Source: Parietaria judaica (taxonomy: Eukaryota; Streptophyta; Magnoliopsida; Rosales; Urticaceae). Taken from it: a stretch of 64,000 nt of DNA. A model generated the notes under the pieces. It did no database searches. It had not been told where the DNA came from and saw nothing but the letters and a program-made list of their open reading frames with translations. Positions 1 through 10,744 of the stretch are shown here, piece after piece (position 1 is the stretch's first letter; each line of letters starts with the position of its first letter). The stretch is from positions 22,728,586 to 22,792,585 of the forward strand of contig OX940871.1 in NCBI GenBank assembly GCA_954871525.1. The letters run 5' to 3'. The position numbers and the translations under genes were made by a program.

Positions 1-2078
1 GTTTGATGATGATTAAATGACATGCATGTTGCTGGAATTAGGGTTTTGGTGAAGTCCTATTTTGTAGGGGTCATAATCAGACCAAATGAACTCCAAATAT
101 ATTAAATGACCTATTTATAGATATATCTATGTGTCTATTATAACATGCTGGAAATTTAGAGCCATTAAAGTTACTAGTTTTAAGATATGAGTCGTGCACT
201 ATTCGTGTGCAAAACTGTTTTCACCTCCAGGAAGATCTGGAAGTTTAGATGTAGAACACATTTTTCACAAACCAAATATTTCTATAAATTAGTATAAAAT
301 GATATGATATAGGTATATTCTTTATTGAATTAATAAAGGGTTTTTTTTTACTAAAAATATACTCCAATTAGTTCAAAAAAATTCACGGAGTAATGACATG
401 CAAATATGTTTTCGATTTTAGACATATTGTGAACTATGTTAGTAAAATGCTTTAAACAATGATCTATATTCTATAGTATATATTTTGGTGGTATAAAAAT
501 ATATGTTATAGTTAATTTAGTTATAGAGACATAAGATTTAGTTTTTTTTTTTTCAAAACAAGCTCTGATCAATTTTATAAAAATCACGCACTGAAGGTCG
601 CAAACTGTTTTTCATAAATAAGGGCAGATTGGAGTTCATGCTTAAAAAATACATATATATGATTACCAAGGGATTTTCTTTTCAGGAAATGAACTTAATT
701 TTTTATAATGTCAAGTTTAGAGCAATCACAATTGGTTTTATGTTAAAATGAGTTTTCGTTTATCGGATAGAGGTTAAAAAGTATGCATATACAAACTAGC
801 CTACCACTAGAGGTAGAATTGTGGCCCAAACATAAAATAGTTTCAATTTCGAGTAATAGGGCTATGATATTTAAATTAAAACACAGAGGTCAAGATAATA
901 ACCAAGGAGCTCTAAATAATTTAAGATTATGGAAATGATCACACCCTCGGTTGTTTCAGATTTTCAAGATAAATGCTATGTTTACAAAATATGATAATAC
1001 AAACCTCAAAGAGTTTTTAATGAAAGGAATGGTTTCTATTTGAATAGATACGAATATTAACTGATGATTTTACGTCATGAAAAGACTTGTACACTTACGT
1101 GAATTTTAGTCATACAATATTCCGTAGATCTTTAAACAAAGGAACGTGTTGATACAAAATCGGATAGTGTTGAAACCTTAGTGCCCTAGAATTCCAGCAA
1201 CGTAGAGCATGCATATAAACCTGTTTCCAAAAGACTGACGAGTCGTCTGATCGGATTAAACAGGGAAGTAGGGTGTCCATAAGTGTGATAGGCTGTAGCT
1301 TGAAGTGGAGCGAGGACAGTATAGATCTCACTAAAGTATGAATAGTTTTCAAAGGAAAAATTAAATATGTCATGATATGAATATATGCGATGTTTGGGAG
1401 CATTGAATCTGATGCATGAATGATTGATTGGGAGCATAGAGTCCGATCCATGATTGACATGAGTATATCGATCATTGTGAATCCTAAGATGTTAATGTGT
1501 CATGTTATTCCAAGTGTTGATATTGGAAAAGAAAAGAAGGTATGATGAAAAGAATGATTGAATGAGCTTTGATTTATGTCATAATACATGTAGGCATGAT
1601 AGGGTCACCTTAATAAACAAAGATGACCAATGTTTTCAAAGCTCGTGTCGTGCTACCCGACCGGGGTATAAACATGTTATGAAAGGGGCTTAAAGCCCAA
1701 GGTCATGTTGGTTGGGGACCTTGCAACCCTCAGACCATCTGCGGCTGCGCGCAAAGGGCACGTACACATATAGGTGATCACCAGGCAAGACAGGGCCAAT
1801 CCCTTGAGCCACATAAATGAAAAGAAATGAAATGTTTTCAAAAGTAACCCAGTAAAATAGCATAATTGGACATACATACATGCATGATTGACATATGTTT
1901 TTGTGAGGATTATGTCTGTACTCGCTGAGCGCAAGCTCACGTAATATGTGTTCATGCTGTAGGTAAGAAACCCATGGCATATAATTGTTATGGTGGACTT
2001 ACGAAGGAACGGTGATGCGCTCAGTGGTCATGGGTTAGGATGGGTAACCGTTAAAGTTTCCGCATGTTTTGATGAACA
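1..2078. mobile_element. Truncated copy of the 4.4 kb LTR found at 38012-42406
   Basis: This stretch aligns almost continuously, with small indels, to about 39673-41965. Shared landmarks include the start of the window (GATGATTRAATGACATGCATG), the AGGGGTCRTAA motif, and the block ending GGTTAGGATGGGTAACCG. Similarity stops near 2078, so the last roughly 430 bp of the LTR are missing and the sequence passes straight into an F-box relic. The 5' part lies outside the window. Unlike the other copy it has a single copy of the 191 bp unit that is tandemly duplicated at 40246-40628. The short reading frames inside (for example 1110-1475 and 1677-1955, minus) are not conserved as proteins between the copies and are not genes. 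Confidence 0.85.
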
Positions 2079-2149
2079 TAAATGATGCACTCGACGTGCT
2101 CATGGGCACGACATACGGAAATTTTGTGTCGCTGCTTCTATTTTGTCTT

Positions 2150-3142
2150 TCACCTGTGGACATGAGCTGGAATCGTTGCTACTGCCCGAAACTCCGTCCG
2201 CCCCGTGTTGAGGTGAAGCACCACGTCCCTCAAGTTGAAGGAAAAAAATGTTGCATTCTTAGGAATGCTTTCAAGCACGCTTATAGTCAGTAAAGAGGCA
2301 TGAAGAACCCTGTCCACCATGTCTGATACCCATTCCTCTGACCATAAGCCATGCGTTTGATGGGCTCTGCTTAATGTCACTGCCAGTCTCAAAGACCCTA
2401 CATTTCGCCAGGAAATTCTGCTTTTGTCGAACTCTTGAATGCATACAAACGGATGATCCCGCTTGCCGAGGCATAAGCAGACAACCTTGCAGTCGTTTCT
2501 CCCAATGTCAAATCTAAAACTTAATACCAAATGGATGCCCTCAAACTCGGATGAATAGGCTGGTAGCATCAAAAGATGTCTCACCTGCCGAGTAGCCATA
2601 TTGCAAACCACGAGTCGTGTTACGTTGTCCCACCCAAGTCTCAGGCAGAACAAGCCGTTGGAAAAGCCCACCATCATAAGAATGAAGTCTGCAGGGTTTA
2701 GATTTTCCACGTCGATTCTCTCGAACATTTCGCTGCTGATCAACACCAATATAAACTGTTCCATCCGCCGTTCACCGATGGCAATTAGGAATGGCCCAAT
2801 TTTTTCCTATAGACATATTCGGTGAGTGTTATTAGACGACTCATCGCCAGATATGCGATCCCACCAGGTTTTGGAGACACACTTGAATCTCATCAAAGAT
2901 TTCGCAAAAACAGTTCCGCTAGTATTTTCGACAAGACAACCACTTCGGGAAGAATAATCGAAGTAATTACCATTGTAATTTTTGAAGAGAAAAATAGGGT
3001 CATCGTTTATCGGAGAGAGATGGTGAAATGAATAGAGATAACTTCTACAATCACGATTTATGGAGTCACACGCCGCGACTAAATGATTAACCCAACCGCG
3101 GCATGAACTAATTTGGTTCATGGGGTTTTCAGCCTTCTTCAT
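2150..3142 (-). pseudogene. F-box/F-box-associated domain protein, one in-frame stop
   Basis: A minus-strand reading frame of 331 codons is interrupted by a single TAG at about 2807-2809; both halves are in the same frame. The upstream half contains LMRFKCVSKTWWDRIS at residues 83-98, matching the second half of the F-box consensus. The downstream 204 codons look like an F-box-associated domain (FERIDVENLNP, then NMATRQVRHLLMLP). Intact members of the family are substrate adaptors of SCF ubiquitin ligases; the F-box binds Skp1/ASK. The F-box sits unusually far from the N-terminus and its first half is not recognisable, so this copy is probably non-functional even without the stop. Homologous decayed copies lie at 4195-4735 and 28160-29087, all on the minus strand. 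A sequencing error or stop readthrough cannot be excluded. Confidence 0.75.
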
Positions 3143-4190
3143 GCTCGGGACACGTGTTAGTATGTGATTGGTTTTTATTGTTCACAGTTTGCAACTGCTT
3201 TAATCCATCACGTCGAGGCTGGCCAATCTTAATTGTAATACGATAAAAGGCTAGATTCGTCATCAACCTTTCACTATTCCCGGAGTTTAATCATATACAG
3301 GGTTATTTAATTTCTCGATAGCCATCATTGGTGGCCCTTTTGAGGATAGGTGGTTTTAGAGTTGATCAGAAAATTGGCATATATACTAACAAGCCGCAAC
3401 ATTGTTCATCGTTTTATAAAGAATATATGATCACACCCGCGGCGTACCGTGAATACAAGTTTGTAAAATTCAGAATTTTTCTCAGCTCAGCTTATTTGTA
3501 AAATTCGTTATGGTCAATACAATTATAGAATTCAGATCTTATTGTTTAATTTTATCATTATGTAACAACTTTTTAATTTAAGTCGAGTTTTTCTATAACC
3601 AAACTGGGGCGTGTTGATCGACATGAAAACAAAACAACCACTTAGAAATTTTTTGGAATGGTGCGATTGCGATTGAGGTGGGTTTTATGACAAAGGCCGT
3701 AGTGTGTTGACCAGACCAAAAAAACACTTTTTCGGGATTTTTTATTTATTTTTTAAAGCCGAGGCTTTTGGTATGATAAGTCCGGGTTTGTTTGAAACAA
3801 GCCCCGGTTCGTATAAAATATGCCTATATGATATTTGGAAACTAGCAATTTTTTACACAAAGCCGCGGCTTGTTGCACTTCGATACACGAACCTCGGTGT
3901 GTTTATAATGATGATTGCGGCTTTAAGTTAAACTTTGTTCATTTTGCAATTACCAAAAAAGCCTTGTTTGTAAAAAAAACATCGACATCTTTTTTCTTTT
4001 TCTTTTTTTGAATCAACAAAAAAATATTCTTAATATATAAAAATAGTTCTTAAAATATTTTACAGTAATGAAACAAATGAAGAAAAGATTGATAAAACAA
4101 ATAAAAAATATTGAAATTGCATATGAAAGATGGAAGAAATATGCATGGAATTTTACTGAACTATCTAAGAGAAAAAAAAAAGAGAAATAA
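3143..4190. other. Non-coding stretch with CACTA-like subterminal motifs
   Basis: No convincing gene. From about 3430 to 3930 the sequence is dotted with short GCGGC and GCCGCGG-type motifs in both orientations, inside AT-rich DNA (GCCGCGGCTTG near 3862). Similar motif-rich stretches occur near 7750-8000, 10660, 20400-20520 and 55600-56230. Such repeats are typical of the subterminal regions of CACTA (En/Spm) transposons, but no terminal inverted repeat was found here. The small ORF at 3704-3931 is not recognisable. Confidence 0.35.
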
Positions 4191-4194
4191 CATC

Positions 4195-4735
4195 AAACAA
4201 AGAAGCGATACTCTCGACGTACTCGTGGACATGATAAATGCATATCCTGTACTTTATCACCCATTCTTCCTTCCAGCTGTCGACGATCTCCGGATCCTCG
4301 CCTACAATCGGAAACTCCGTCCGCTGCTCGTCGAGGCAAAGCAATTTTCCCGCAAGTCAATGAAAAAAAAAATTGAATTTCTTAATAGGTACGATCAGCC
4401 GGAAATGAGAAATAAAGAACCCCATCCACCGTGATCGTGTTTGTTACCTATTTTTCTGACAGCGACGTTGGCCGTCTCAAAGGCGCCAAAACATTTTCGT
4501 AGACGATCCCACCTTTGTCAAACACATGCATGCATAAGAACGGATGATCCGGCTTGCCGAGTCACTAGCACACGACCTTGTACGATTTTCTTGTGATGTC
4601 GAGTCAGAAGCCTATCACCACATAAGTTCCTCAAACTCGACACGTGGAATCAAAAGATGTCTCGCTTGGCGAACTGCGGGATTCTAAAGCGCAAGTCACG
4701 TCAAGAGTATGTAATACGCAATCAATGACGTTTCT
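4195..4735 (-). pseudogene. Decayed F-box gene fragment (second copy)
   Basis: Nucleotide-level relative of the 2090-2640 part of the first F-box relic, without an open frame. Matching landmarks on the plus strand include TCGACGTRCTCRTGG, GGAAACTCCGTCCG, ACGGATGATCC, and AAAAGATGTCTCRC near 4650. It therefore covers the C-terminal part of the F-box-associated domain. The end is abrupt: at about 4740 it meets a Copia-type LTR. The small ORF 4111-4434 on the plus strand is antisense to this relic and should not be taken as a gene. Confidence 0.65.
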
Positions 4736-4740
4736 ATTTA

Positions 4741-4864
4741 TACTTGCTGAGCAAGTTTATCTCCATCATCATGTTTAGTTTATTATATTATCAAGTTGAC
4801 TTTTACTTGACTCACAAGATTGTTAGGGCATGTAAGTAATTTCACACAAGTTTTGGTGGCTATA
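4741..4864 (+). repeat. Copia-type LTR remnant, left part
   Basis: Begins with the palindromic motif CTTGCTGAGCAAG, also seen at the start of the 3' LTR of Copia element I (near 25570). It continues to GTAAGTAATTTCAC, matching the 3' LTR of Copia element II near 48230. It ends in GGTGGCTATA, the first half of the promoter TATA box. The LTR resumes at 7479 after element A. No Copia coding sequence is attached, so this is a solo or truncated LTR. Confidence 0.65.
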
Positions 4865-5574
4865 TGATGCAGCAGAATAATAAACTAGAAAAGATAGATA
4901 ATATTACCTGGATAGTCGTTCTTGATCGTTGATTCGGCGCACGAATACCCGATCGAAGAACCTTCCTTCGCCTATTGATTCGCGCATGAATACTAGACTC
5001 CGGGCATCCAATCATCGTTGATTCGCGCACGAATACCGGCTCTCAAGCATCAAAATCGATGCTCGCTCACGAGGCTCTCGGATTTGGGGAAAGAAACACA
5101 AAGTTTCATTTTTTCATTCATTCAAACTCTTCCCATTATAAGACAACACATGATGCTTATATAGTACATCAACTAAACCCTAAACCACAAATGACACGTA
5201 GTTTCTTTAAAATAAAACGACAACCAAATAAAGCAAACGACATAAAACTTAAACATAATAAAATTTCCATACAAAAGAAGAAGTCAGCGTTTTCGATTTC
5301 TGTAGATCCAGAATTAGCATAAATCCTCGCGCAATCTTGAAGCCAACATCCCGAGCTTCGATTTGATATGTAACTTGCGTAAATCCGACGCTCGAGTCAA
5401 AAGATATGGCCGGTCGAACTTGGAGCTTTCGCGGGAGTTCTCCGAACTTTCTTCCGGTTACGCCTCTCGGATCGCCTCTTCTTCTCGGAATGCCTCTTCC
5501 TAACTCGCCTTCCAATATTCCGGGATCGCCCTTTCAAACGCCTCTCGGAACATCCGTGAGTTATGCCCGCATCA
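4865..5574 (-). repeat. 3' LTR of element A (minus orientation)
   Basis: Direct repeat of 6769-7478 with scattered substitutions. It starts TGATGCAGCAG and ends CCCGCATCA. It lies downstream of the gag-like frame on the minus strand; the last codons of that frame abut its right border. Confidence 0.9.
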
Positions 5575-6659
5575 TTCTCTCCGGGATGGAAAGAATTCGT
5601 CCTCGAACTCGGAGTTGCTCCATTGGGTTTCAGGTGATTCAAAGGACGCTTTAGGCCCGCATCATTCTCAGCAGGTTGGAAAGAATTTGTCCTCGAATTC
5701 AAACGTGTGTTGTTCGGGGGCTTAGGGAGATTCTCGGGATGGACCTTGTTGGCGATTATGAGCAGCTTGTCGGGCGGCTCATTGTCGAGCTTATCCGCGA
5801 GCTCCTCAGTGGATTCACCACGTGGATTGTCAAGCACGCAAGCAAGTGTCGGCAGTTCTGTGGGAAGCTTGATTGGAAGCAACATAGAAACTGCCCCGGG
5901 ACTCTTCGCCTCCTCATTGATTAGAGCTACAAGGTAAACTCTTGTTCGAAGCTTGCTCGACTTGTATTCGTCGACCTTGCTCGGCGCCAAAACCATCTCG
6001 AACATTTCCGTTGGATCTGAACACGGCCTGCAAATGACAAGAGCATTCACTTTAACGGTCATGACATTCTCCTTGCCATCCACTGATCCATCGTATAAGG
6101 TCTCGTAGTACACATCATCATCGTACAAATCATACACGGGTTCGTTGTTGGGGCCTTCGACGTACTCCACATCATTGTATATGGGCTCTTTATACTTTCA
6201 ATCATCATACATGGGGTCTTCGAACTCCGATTCCTCAAACAAATGCTCCAGTTGTGACGAAATATGACTTGGAGAATCGCTGGTGCATTTTGTCAAACAA
6301 TTGGCGTATGCTGAGATGTTTTGGCTTGATTGTACGTCGTTGAGCACGGTTGGGGTGGCGTAGGATGAGGTGTGAGCATTGTGAGGCGTTGTTGGCGTAG
6401 TGTAGGCGCAGTAGGACGCTGTGTGTACTATCGGGCGCTGATTGGGAGTTGTTGGGGCTGTTTTCTTCTTTGGCACATTTTGTCGAACACCTGTTGTGCG
6501 CAGAGAAGAAAAACTGGTTTTGGATAGATTTGAAGCTCTTTTCGCCCAATTTCTGTCGCCTCTATCTTGGCTTCGGCCGGAACAACGATCATGTCTCTTT
6601 ATCTGGCCAGCAATGGCGATGTAGATCCGTTCCGTTAGACGCTCCATTGTCGCGTCCAA
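5397..6659 (-). pseudogene. Gag-like polyprotein remnant of element A
   Basis: Two minus-strand frames, 6198-6659 (153 aa) and 5397-6170 (257 aa), are separated by a stop and form one product. The first starts MDATMERLTERI and is rich in Ser, Thr and Asn. The join carries an acidic, tyrosine-rich repeat (FEDPMYDD, EPVYDLYDDDVYYETLYDG). Next comes a segment with NALVICRP, then a tail SRTNSFQPAENDAG that appears twice (around 5660-5710 and 5570-5615). This suggests a duplication of about 90 bp next to the 3' LTR. The tail resembles the C-terminus of Ty3/Gypsy polyproteins. If so, the element is a deletion derivative joining the front of gag to the last codons of pol. The tail and acidic repeat recur in elements B and C. 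Confidence 0.7.
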
Positions 6660-6740
6660 CCTTTCGCACCTCTCAAATTCCTCGTGGTTTCACCGATGAG
6701 AATCGCTTCGGGGAGACATTCTTCAAGATTGTTACGGAAG

Positions 6741-6753
6741 CTCTGATACCAAA
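6741..6753 (-). other. Primer binding site of element A
   Basis: Minus strand TTTGGTATCAGAG, complementary to initiator methionine tRNA. It lies about 15 bases from the LTR edge at 6769. Confidence 0.8.
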
Positions 6754-6768
6754 CTGATGCAAAACTGA

Positions 6769-7478
6769 TGATGCATCGGAATAATAAACTAGAAAAAATA
6801 GATAAGATTATCGGGATAGTCGTTCTTGATCGTTGATTCGGCGCACGAATACCCGATCGAAGAACCTTCATTCTCCTATAGATTCGCGCACAAATACTAG
6901 ACTTCGGGCATCCAATCATCGTTGATTCACGCACGAATACCGGCTCTCAGACATCAAAATCGATGCTCGCTCACGAGGCTTTCAGATTTGGGGAAAGAAA
7001 CACAAAGTTTCATTTTTTCATTCATTCAAACTCTTCCCATTACAAGATAACACATGATGCTTATATAGTGTAGCAACAAAACCCTAAACCACAAATGACA
7101 TGTAGTTTCTTTAAAATAAAATGACAACAAAATAAAGGAAACGACATAAAACTTAAACATAATAAAATTTCCGTACAAAAGAAGAAGTCAGCGTTTTCGA
7201 TTTCTGTAGATCCAGTATTAGCATAAAACCTCGCGCAATCTTGTAGCCAACATCCCGAGCTTCGATTTGATATGTAACTTGCGTAAATCCGACGCTCGAG
7301 TCAAAAGATATGACCGGTCGAACTTGGAGCTTTCGCGGGAGTTCTCCGAACTTTCTTCCGGGTACGCCTCTCGGATCGCCTCTTCTTCTCGGAACGCCTC
7401 TTCCTAACTCGCCTTCAAATATTCCTGGATCGCCCTTTCAAACGCCTCTCGGAACATCCGTGAGTTATGCCCGCATCA
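6769..7478 (-). repeat. 5' LTR of element A (minus orientation)
   Basis: The 710 bp partner of 4865-5574, starting TGATGCATCGG and ending CCCGCATCA. It is followed at once by the right target duplication CTATA. Confidence 0.9.
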
Positions 7479-7581
7479 CTATATAAGCACACCTTATTTT
7501 TCATTTTGAATTAACTCCTCACTTGTACTCAACGCATTACAAAAAGAGTTCACCCTCATTTTTGCTTTCTATTCCCAGTGC

Positions 7582-7627
<46 letters not shown>

Positions 7628-7640
7628 GATACTAAGGGTG
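7479..7640 (+). repeat. Copia-type LTR remnant, right part, with (TA)n run
   Basis: Continues the LTR interrupted at 4864. Across the junction the sequence reads GGTGGCTATA + TAAGCAC, aligning with GGCTATATAAAGCC in the Copia II LTR (48250-48264). Element A therefore landed in the LTR's own TATA box. A perfect (TA)n microsatellite occupies 7584-7624. Confidence 0.65.
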
Positions 7641-7729
7641 GGTGTTTGAGTAAAAGAGAGTTGTCGTTTGTGTAGTCTTGTCGATTTAATACGAGTGCTT
7701 TCGGTAAATTATCTCGATTGGAATGGAAC

Positions 7730-8631
7730 CTACAGAGTATTGATATTATTTACTATTTTAGTCGCGACTCGCGAGTCTCCTCGCCGAGGCATGGTTTTTA
7801 AAAAATCACACGCTCATCTCGTTGTCGTTAAACGGCATTTATCATCAATTGTCGCTTTTTTTAAGTTTGGTGCGTAAGCCGAGGCATGTAATTATATATA
7901 ATCGCGGCTCGACTATGTTATTTTACCCTCATCGCGTTTTAAAAGTTCTATTTTTATAGCGACTGTAAAAACCCTAAACTTTCGTCGTTTCTCTCACCGT
8001 TTGAACCCTTCTGTCTACATTGTTGCGGCCGTCTCCGCCCTCGCCGTTGAACCCACCCTTGTATTCACGCTGTCACATTCACCTTGAAAGGTGTGATATT
8101 GATATTGTTTGGTTTAGTTTGGTTTGGTATTTTAGTCATATATAGTAGTGTGATAATTTGGTTTAATTTTTTAGTTATATAGTTGATGAATTGATATTGT
8201 TTGTTTTAATTTATGTTATAGGCTTTTCGGTTAACAAATTGACAATAATATTTGGGTTTCAATTTGTAGTTTTCAATAAATTGTGATTGTCGGTTTCTTT
8301 GTCTTTATTATGAACGACTTGTTTTTGTGTTTGTTGGTTTATTAATTGCTGTTAATTTTTGTTTTATATTTTATGTTTGTAGGTTTATATGTATTTTGTG
8401 TTTGTCGGTATATTAAATTTTGTTTGGAGTTAATTAATTGTGTTTTGTGTTTGTCAGTTTAATTTGTGATTTGTGTTTTTCAGTTTATAAATTTGTGTTT
8501 TAAGCTTTATTAATTAAGTTTTAATAATTTGTTTACTTATTTGAGTTTTTGTTATGCATTTTAGTAATCATATGTTTATTTTATTAATGGATTAATGAAT
8601 TTTGTGGTTTATTGTGTTTGTAGATTTCAAT
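7730..8631. other. CACTA-like subterminal motifs, then T-rich leader
   Basis: From 7750 to 8000 the DNA carries CGCGACTCGCGAG, GCCGAGGCATG and CGCGGCTCG motifs spaced through AT-rich sequence, as expected near the end of a CACTA element. From 8090 to 8630 it is T-rich, with repeated GTGTTTGTCRGTTT and TTAATTTGTG motifs; this resembles a 5' leader or intron. It precedes the ORF at 8632 and the TNP2-like remnant. No terminal CACTA motif was found. Confidence 0.4.
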
Positions 8632-10336
8632 GGCGCCTCCTCGCACAAAGCGACAAAAATCCACCGCAGCACGAGACATGGCCACAACGTCCCATGTATG
8701 CCCTAAAGAGTTGTACGATAAAAAAACATTAACAATTCTCAAATCGAGCGAACGGTAGACGTGAATCGCTGCGAGGGTTTTGTGCGAAGAGCGAAGTTTC
8801 GTATTACCGCTTGAGGAAAGGATCTTGCAGGAAGCTAACAGTGAGCACATCCAATTGCGTCTCTTCCTGAAGCTTCACTATATTGACGCCACGCTAACGA
8901 TGGCGCAAATACTTTATTTGACTATCAAATGAATAGGCTTTGATATCGGTCAAATTAATTTTGAGACCATGACCAACATCATGTACGATCGCGGGAAGAA
9001 TTCGTTGTTGTACCCGATGTTTATCCGCGAGCTTTTCATATAGCAGCTGGCTGGCTCAAGCACAAGGATAAAATGATTAAACTGGGCGGGAAACGGACGA
9101 CCTCGAGTATAGCACAACATAAAGAGGGGGTTGTTGCCCCGCCACGTCAGAACGTAGGCCGCCCGTTGGGGGAAATATGGTAAATTAATATACTTTTTAT
9201 TTATTAACTCGTATTAGTCTTTAATTTCTTGTTAATCTAATTGATTAACTGATTATATTCATGCGAATATTGAGAGAAAGTTGGACTTCAATCATCAAAT
9301 CAACTTGTATTTTCTAAGTGTTGCAGAAGACGTGATGAGCTTTCTCGAGCATAAACTTCGAGGTGATTATAGTCGGAGTAGTACCGTTGACGTTCCGGTT
9401 TGGCAAGACGATCTCGAGCCCAAACACCTATCTAATACCAATGGCAACGAGGGTGAGATTACGGTGCGTGAAAAGGATGTCGAAGAATGCGACTGACGTT
9501 CACGTCAACAAGAAAAAACGTAGACCGTTCAGAATGACATGGTGCAAGTACCCGACGACACAGCGCGTACCGTGTATACCAACGTCGGCATGTAACCCGG
9601 TGAATATGTAACGTTTATTGGTTCCAATTAATGGATCTGTAACCAAAGAACACGAAGAACAAAGGAAGACGAAATTTGGGAGAAAAAGCTTCTCTGATTA
9701 ATCGAATTGCAATAATAATTGAGTTACAAAAATTGACCACTAACACTAGTATTTATAGGAGACACTAGAAAACTAAACCCTAGGTAAACTTCCTAAAATA
9801 AACGCAATCAAATCTTTTACAATCTACTCGTTTCCTAATTGGAACGGGAAACCAAATCGTATCAAATCTCCAAACTTGCTCCTCAAGTTTGGCTTCTGGT
9901 CGTATGTTCCTAGCAAGTATGCTAGGCTCTCTTTCTGCTCGGGGCAATCCTGGTAGGAGCTCTTTGTCGGACCCATCTCTGGTGGGAAGGTCTCTGGTGG
10001 GAGAACTCCTGCTAGGAAGATCTCTCCTCGGGTTCTTCTCTGCCCAGGCAAGCTCTGGTGGGGAAATCCCTGGTGGGGAAATCTCTGCTAGGAGTTGAGC
10101 CAAGTCAGGCTTAAACTCACAACGTTTGCACCAACGTCGGCCTGCAAATACTCGATGAACTAGCGCTAACCGTTGAGAAAAATATCGTGCAAGAAACCAG
10201 GAACGCAGCGGTTGACATTCCGAGCAACGAGCAGGTGCAAGAAGCCAAGAAGGAGAAAGAGAAGGAGAACGATAAGGAAAAGGAGAAAAATAACGAGAAC
10301 GAGAACAATGAGAACGAGGGAGGGAACAAGAAGTAG
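8632..10336 (+). pseudogene. Decayed transposon accessory gene, split by a solo LTR
   Basis: Starts MAPPRTKRQKSTAARDMATT and carries several stops and frameshifts. A middle part (8890-9060) can be read as FDIGQINFETMTNIMYDRGK followed by LLYPMFIRELF. This resembles the putative plant transposon protein domain found in transposon-linked plant ORFs (recalled family similarity, moderate). A probable intron lies near 9180-9265; a further exon reads through 9281-9496 (LNIERKLDFNHQINLYFL style). The 3' end (10122-10336) reads as an open frame ending in a strongly Lys/Glu/Asn-rich tail (QEAKKEKEKENDKEKEK) and TAG. The solo LTR 9616-10121 separates the tail from the rest. The gene lies just upstream of the CACTA transposase remnant on the same strand and is probably part of that element. 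Confidence 0.5.
9616..10121 (-). mobile_element. Solo LTR (506 bp), same family as 52048-52636
   Basis: Flanked by a perfect 5 bp duplication ACGTT (9611-9615 and 10122-10126). On the plus strand it reads TATTGGTTCC (TG changed to TA) to TTAAACTCACA. The minus strand therefore begins TGTGAGTTTAAGCC. A promoter-like TATA box CTATAAATA lies on the minus strand near 9752-9760, giving the orientation. A run of about ten CTCTGGTGGGA / CTGCTAGGA-type short repeats fills 9940-10095. No internal region remains, as expected after recombination between two LTRs. Confidence 0.85.
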
Positions 10337-10720
10337 CGTGTAAATAGTATATAGATATATTAGAAAGTATGAATAGCGTTTCATTAAAAACAATATTAGT
10401 ATTTGTGCCTGTGGTTAGGGTTTTAATATGTTTAGGGTTTTCTTATGTTCGAAAACAATATTATAATTAATCCTTTATTATGTTTGAATACAATTTTTTT
10501 TGTATTTTGAAAATCGTATACTGTGTATTTATCGTACTTATAAGTTCGTGTTTTACAATTCTACATCATTAATATCGTGCTTAATATTTTGTATATATTA
10601 AATATATAATATTATTTATATTAGTATTGCGTATTTAAAATATTGTGCATATATTAACTACGCCGCGGTGGGTAATTCTGTCCCGCAGCTTAAATTTATC
10701 TTTTCCCGGAAACTATTCCA
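10337..10720. other. AT-rich spacer inside the CACTA remnant
   Basis: No coding signal. Contains one TACGCCGCGGTGGG motif (near 10660) of the subterminal type. It lies between the accessory ORF and the transposase remnant. Confidence 0.4.
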
Positions 10721-10744
10721 TCGTGGGAACCGTAAAGAAACTTT

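Larger units (their letters stand above)
4865..7478 (-). mobile_element. Element A: 2.6 kb non-autonomous LTR retrotransposon
   Basis: Two direct repeats of equal length (710 bp; 4865-5574 and 6769-7478) begin TGATGCA and end GCATCA. The element is flanked by a perfect 5 bp duplication CTATA (4860-4864 and 7479-7483). On the minus strand the sequence next to the right LTR carries TGGTATCAGAG, complementary to the 3' end of initiator methionine tRNA, the usual primer site. The internal region is only 1.2 kb. It encodes a gag-like product but no protease, reverse transcriptase or integrase, so the element needs enzymes in trans. The small size, full LTRs and single gag-like frame fit the class called TR-GAG elements (known class; assignment is my inference). 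LTR pairs remain very similar, suggesting a fairly recent insertion. Confidence 0.9.

Noticed and set aside
4111..4434. 107-codon plus-strand frame
   Set aside because: Antisense to the second F-box relic, with matching nucleotide homology on the other strand.
10117..10393. Minus-strand frames rich in Phe, Ser and Leu
   Set aside because: They are the antisense of the Lys/Glu/Asn-rich tail of the plus-strand accessory gene.
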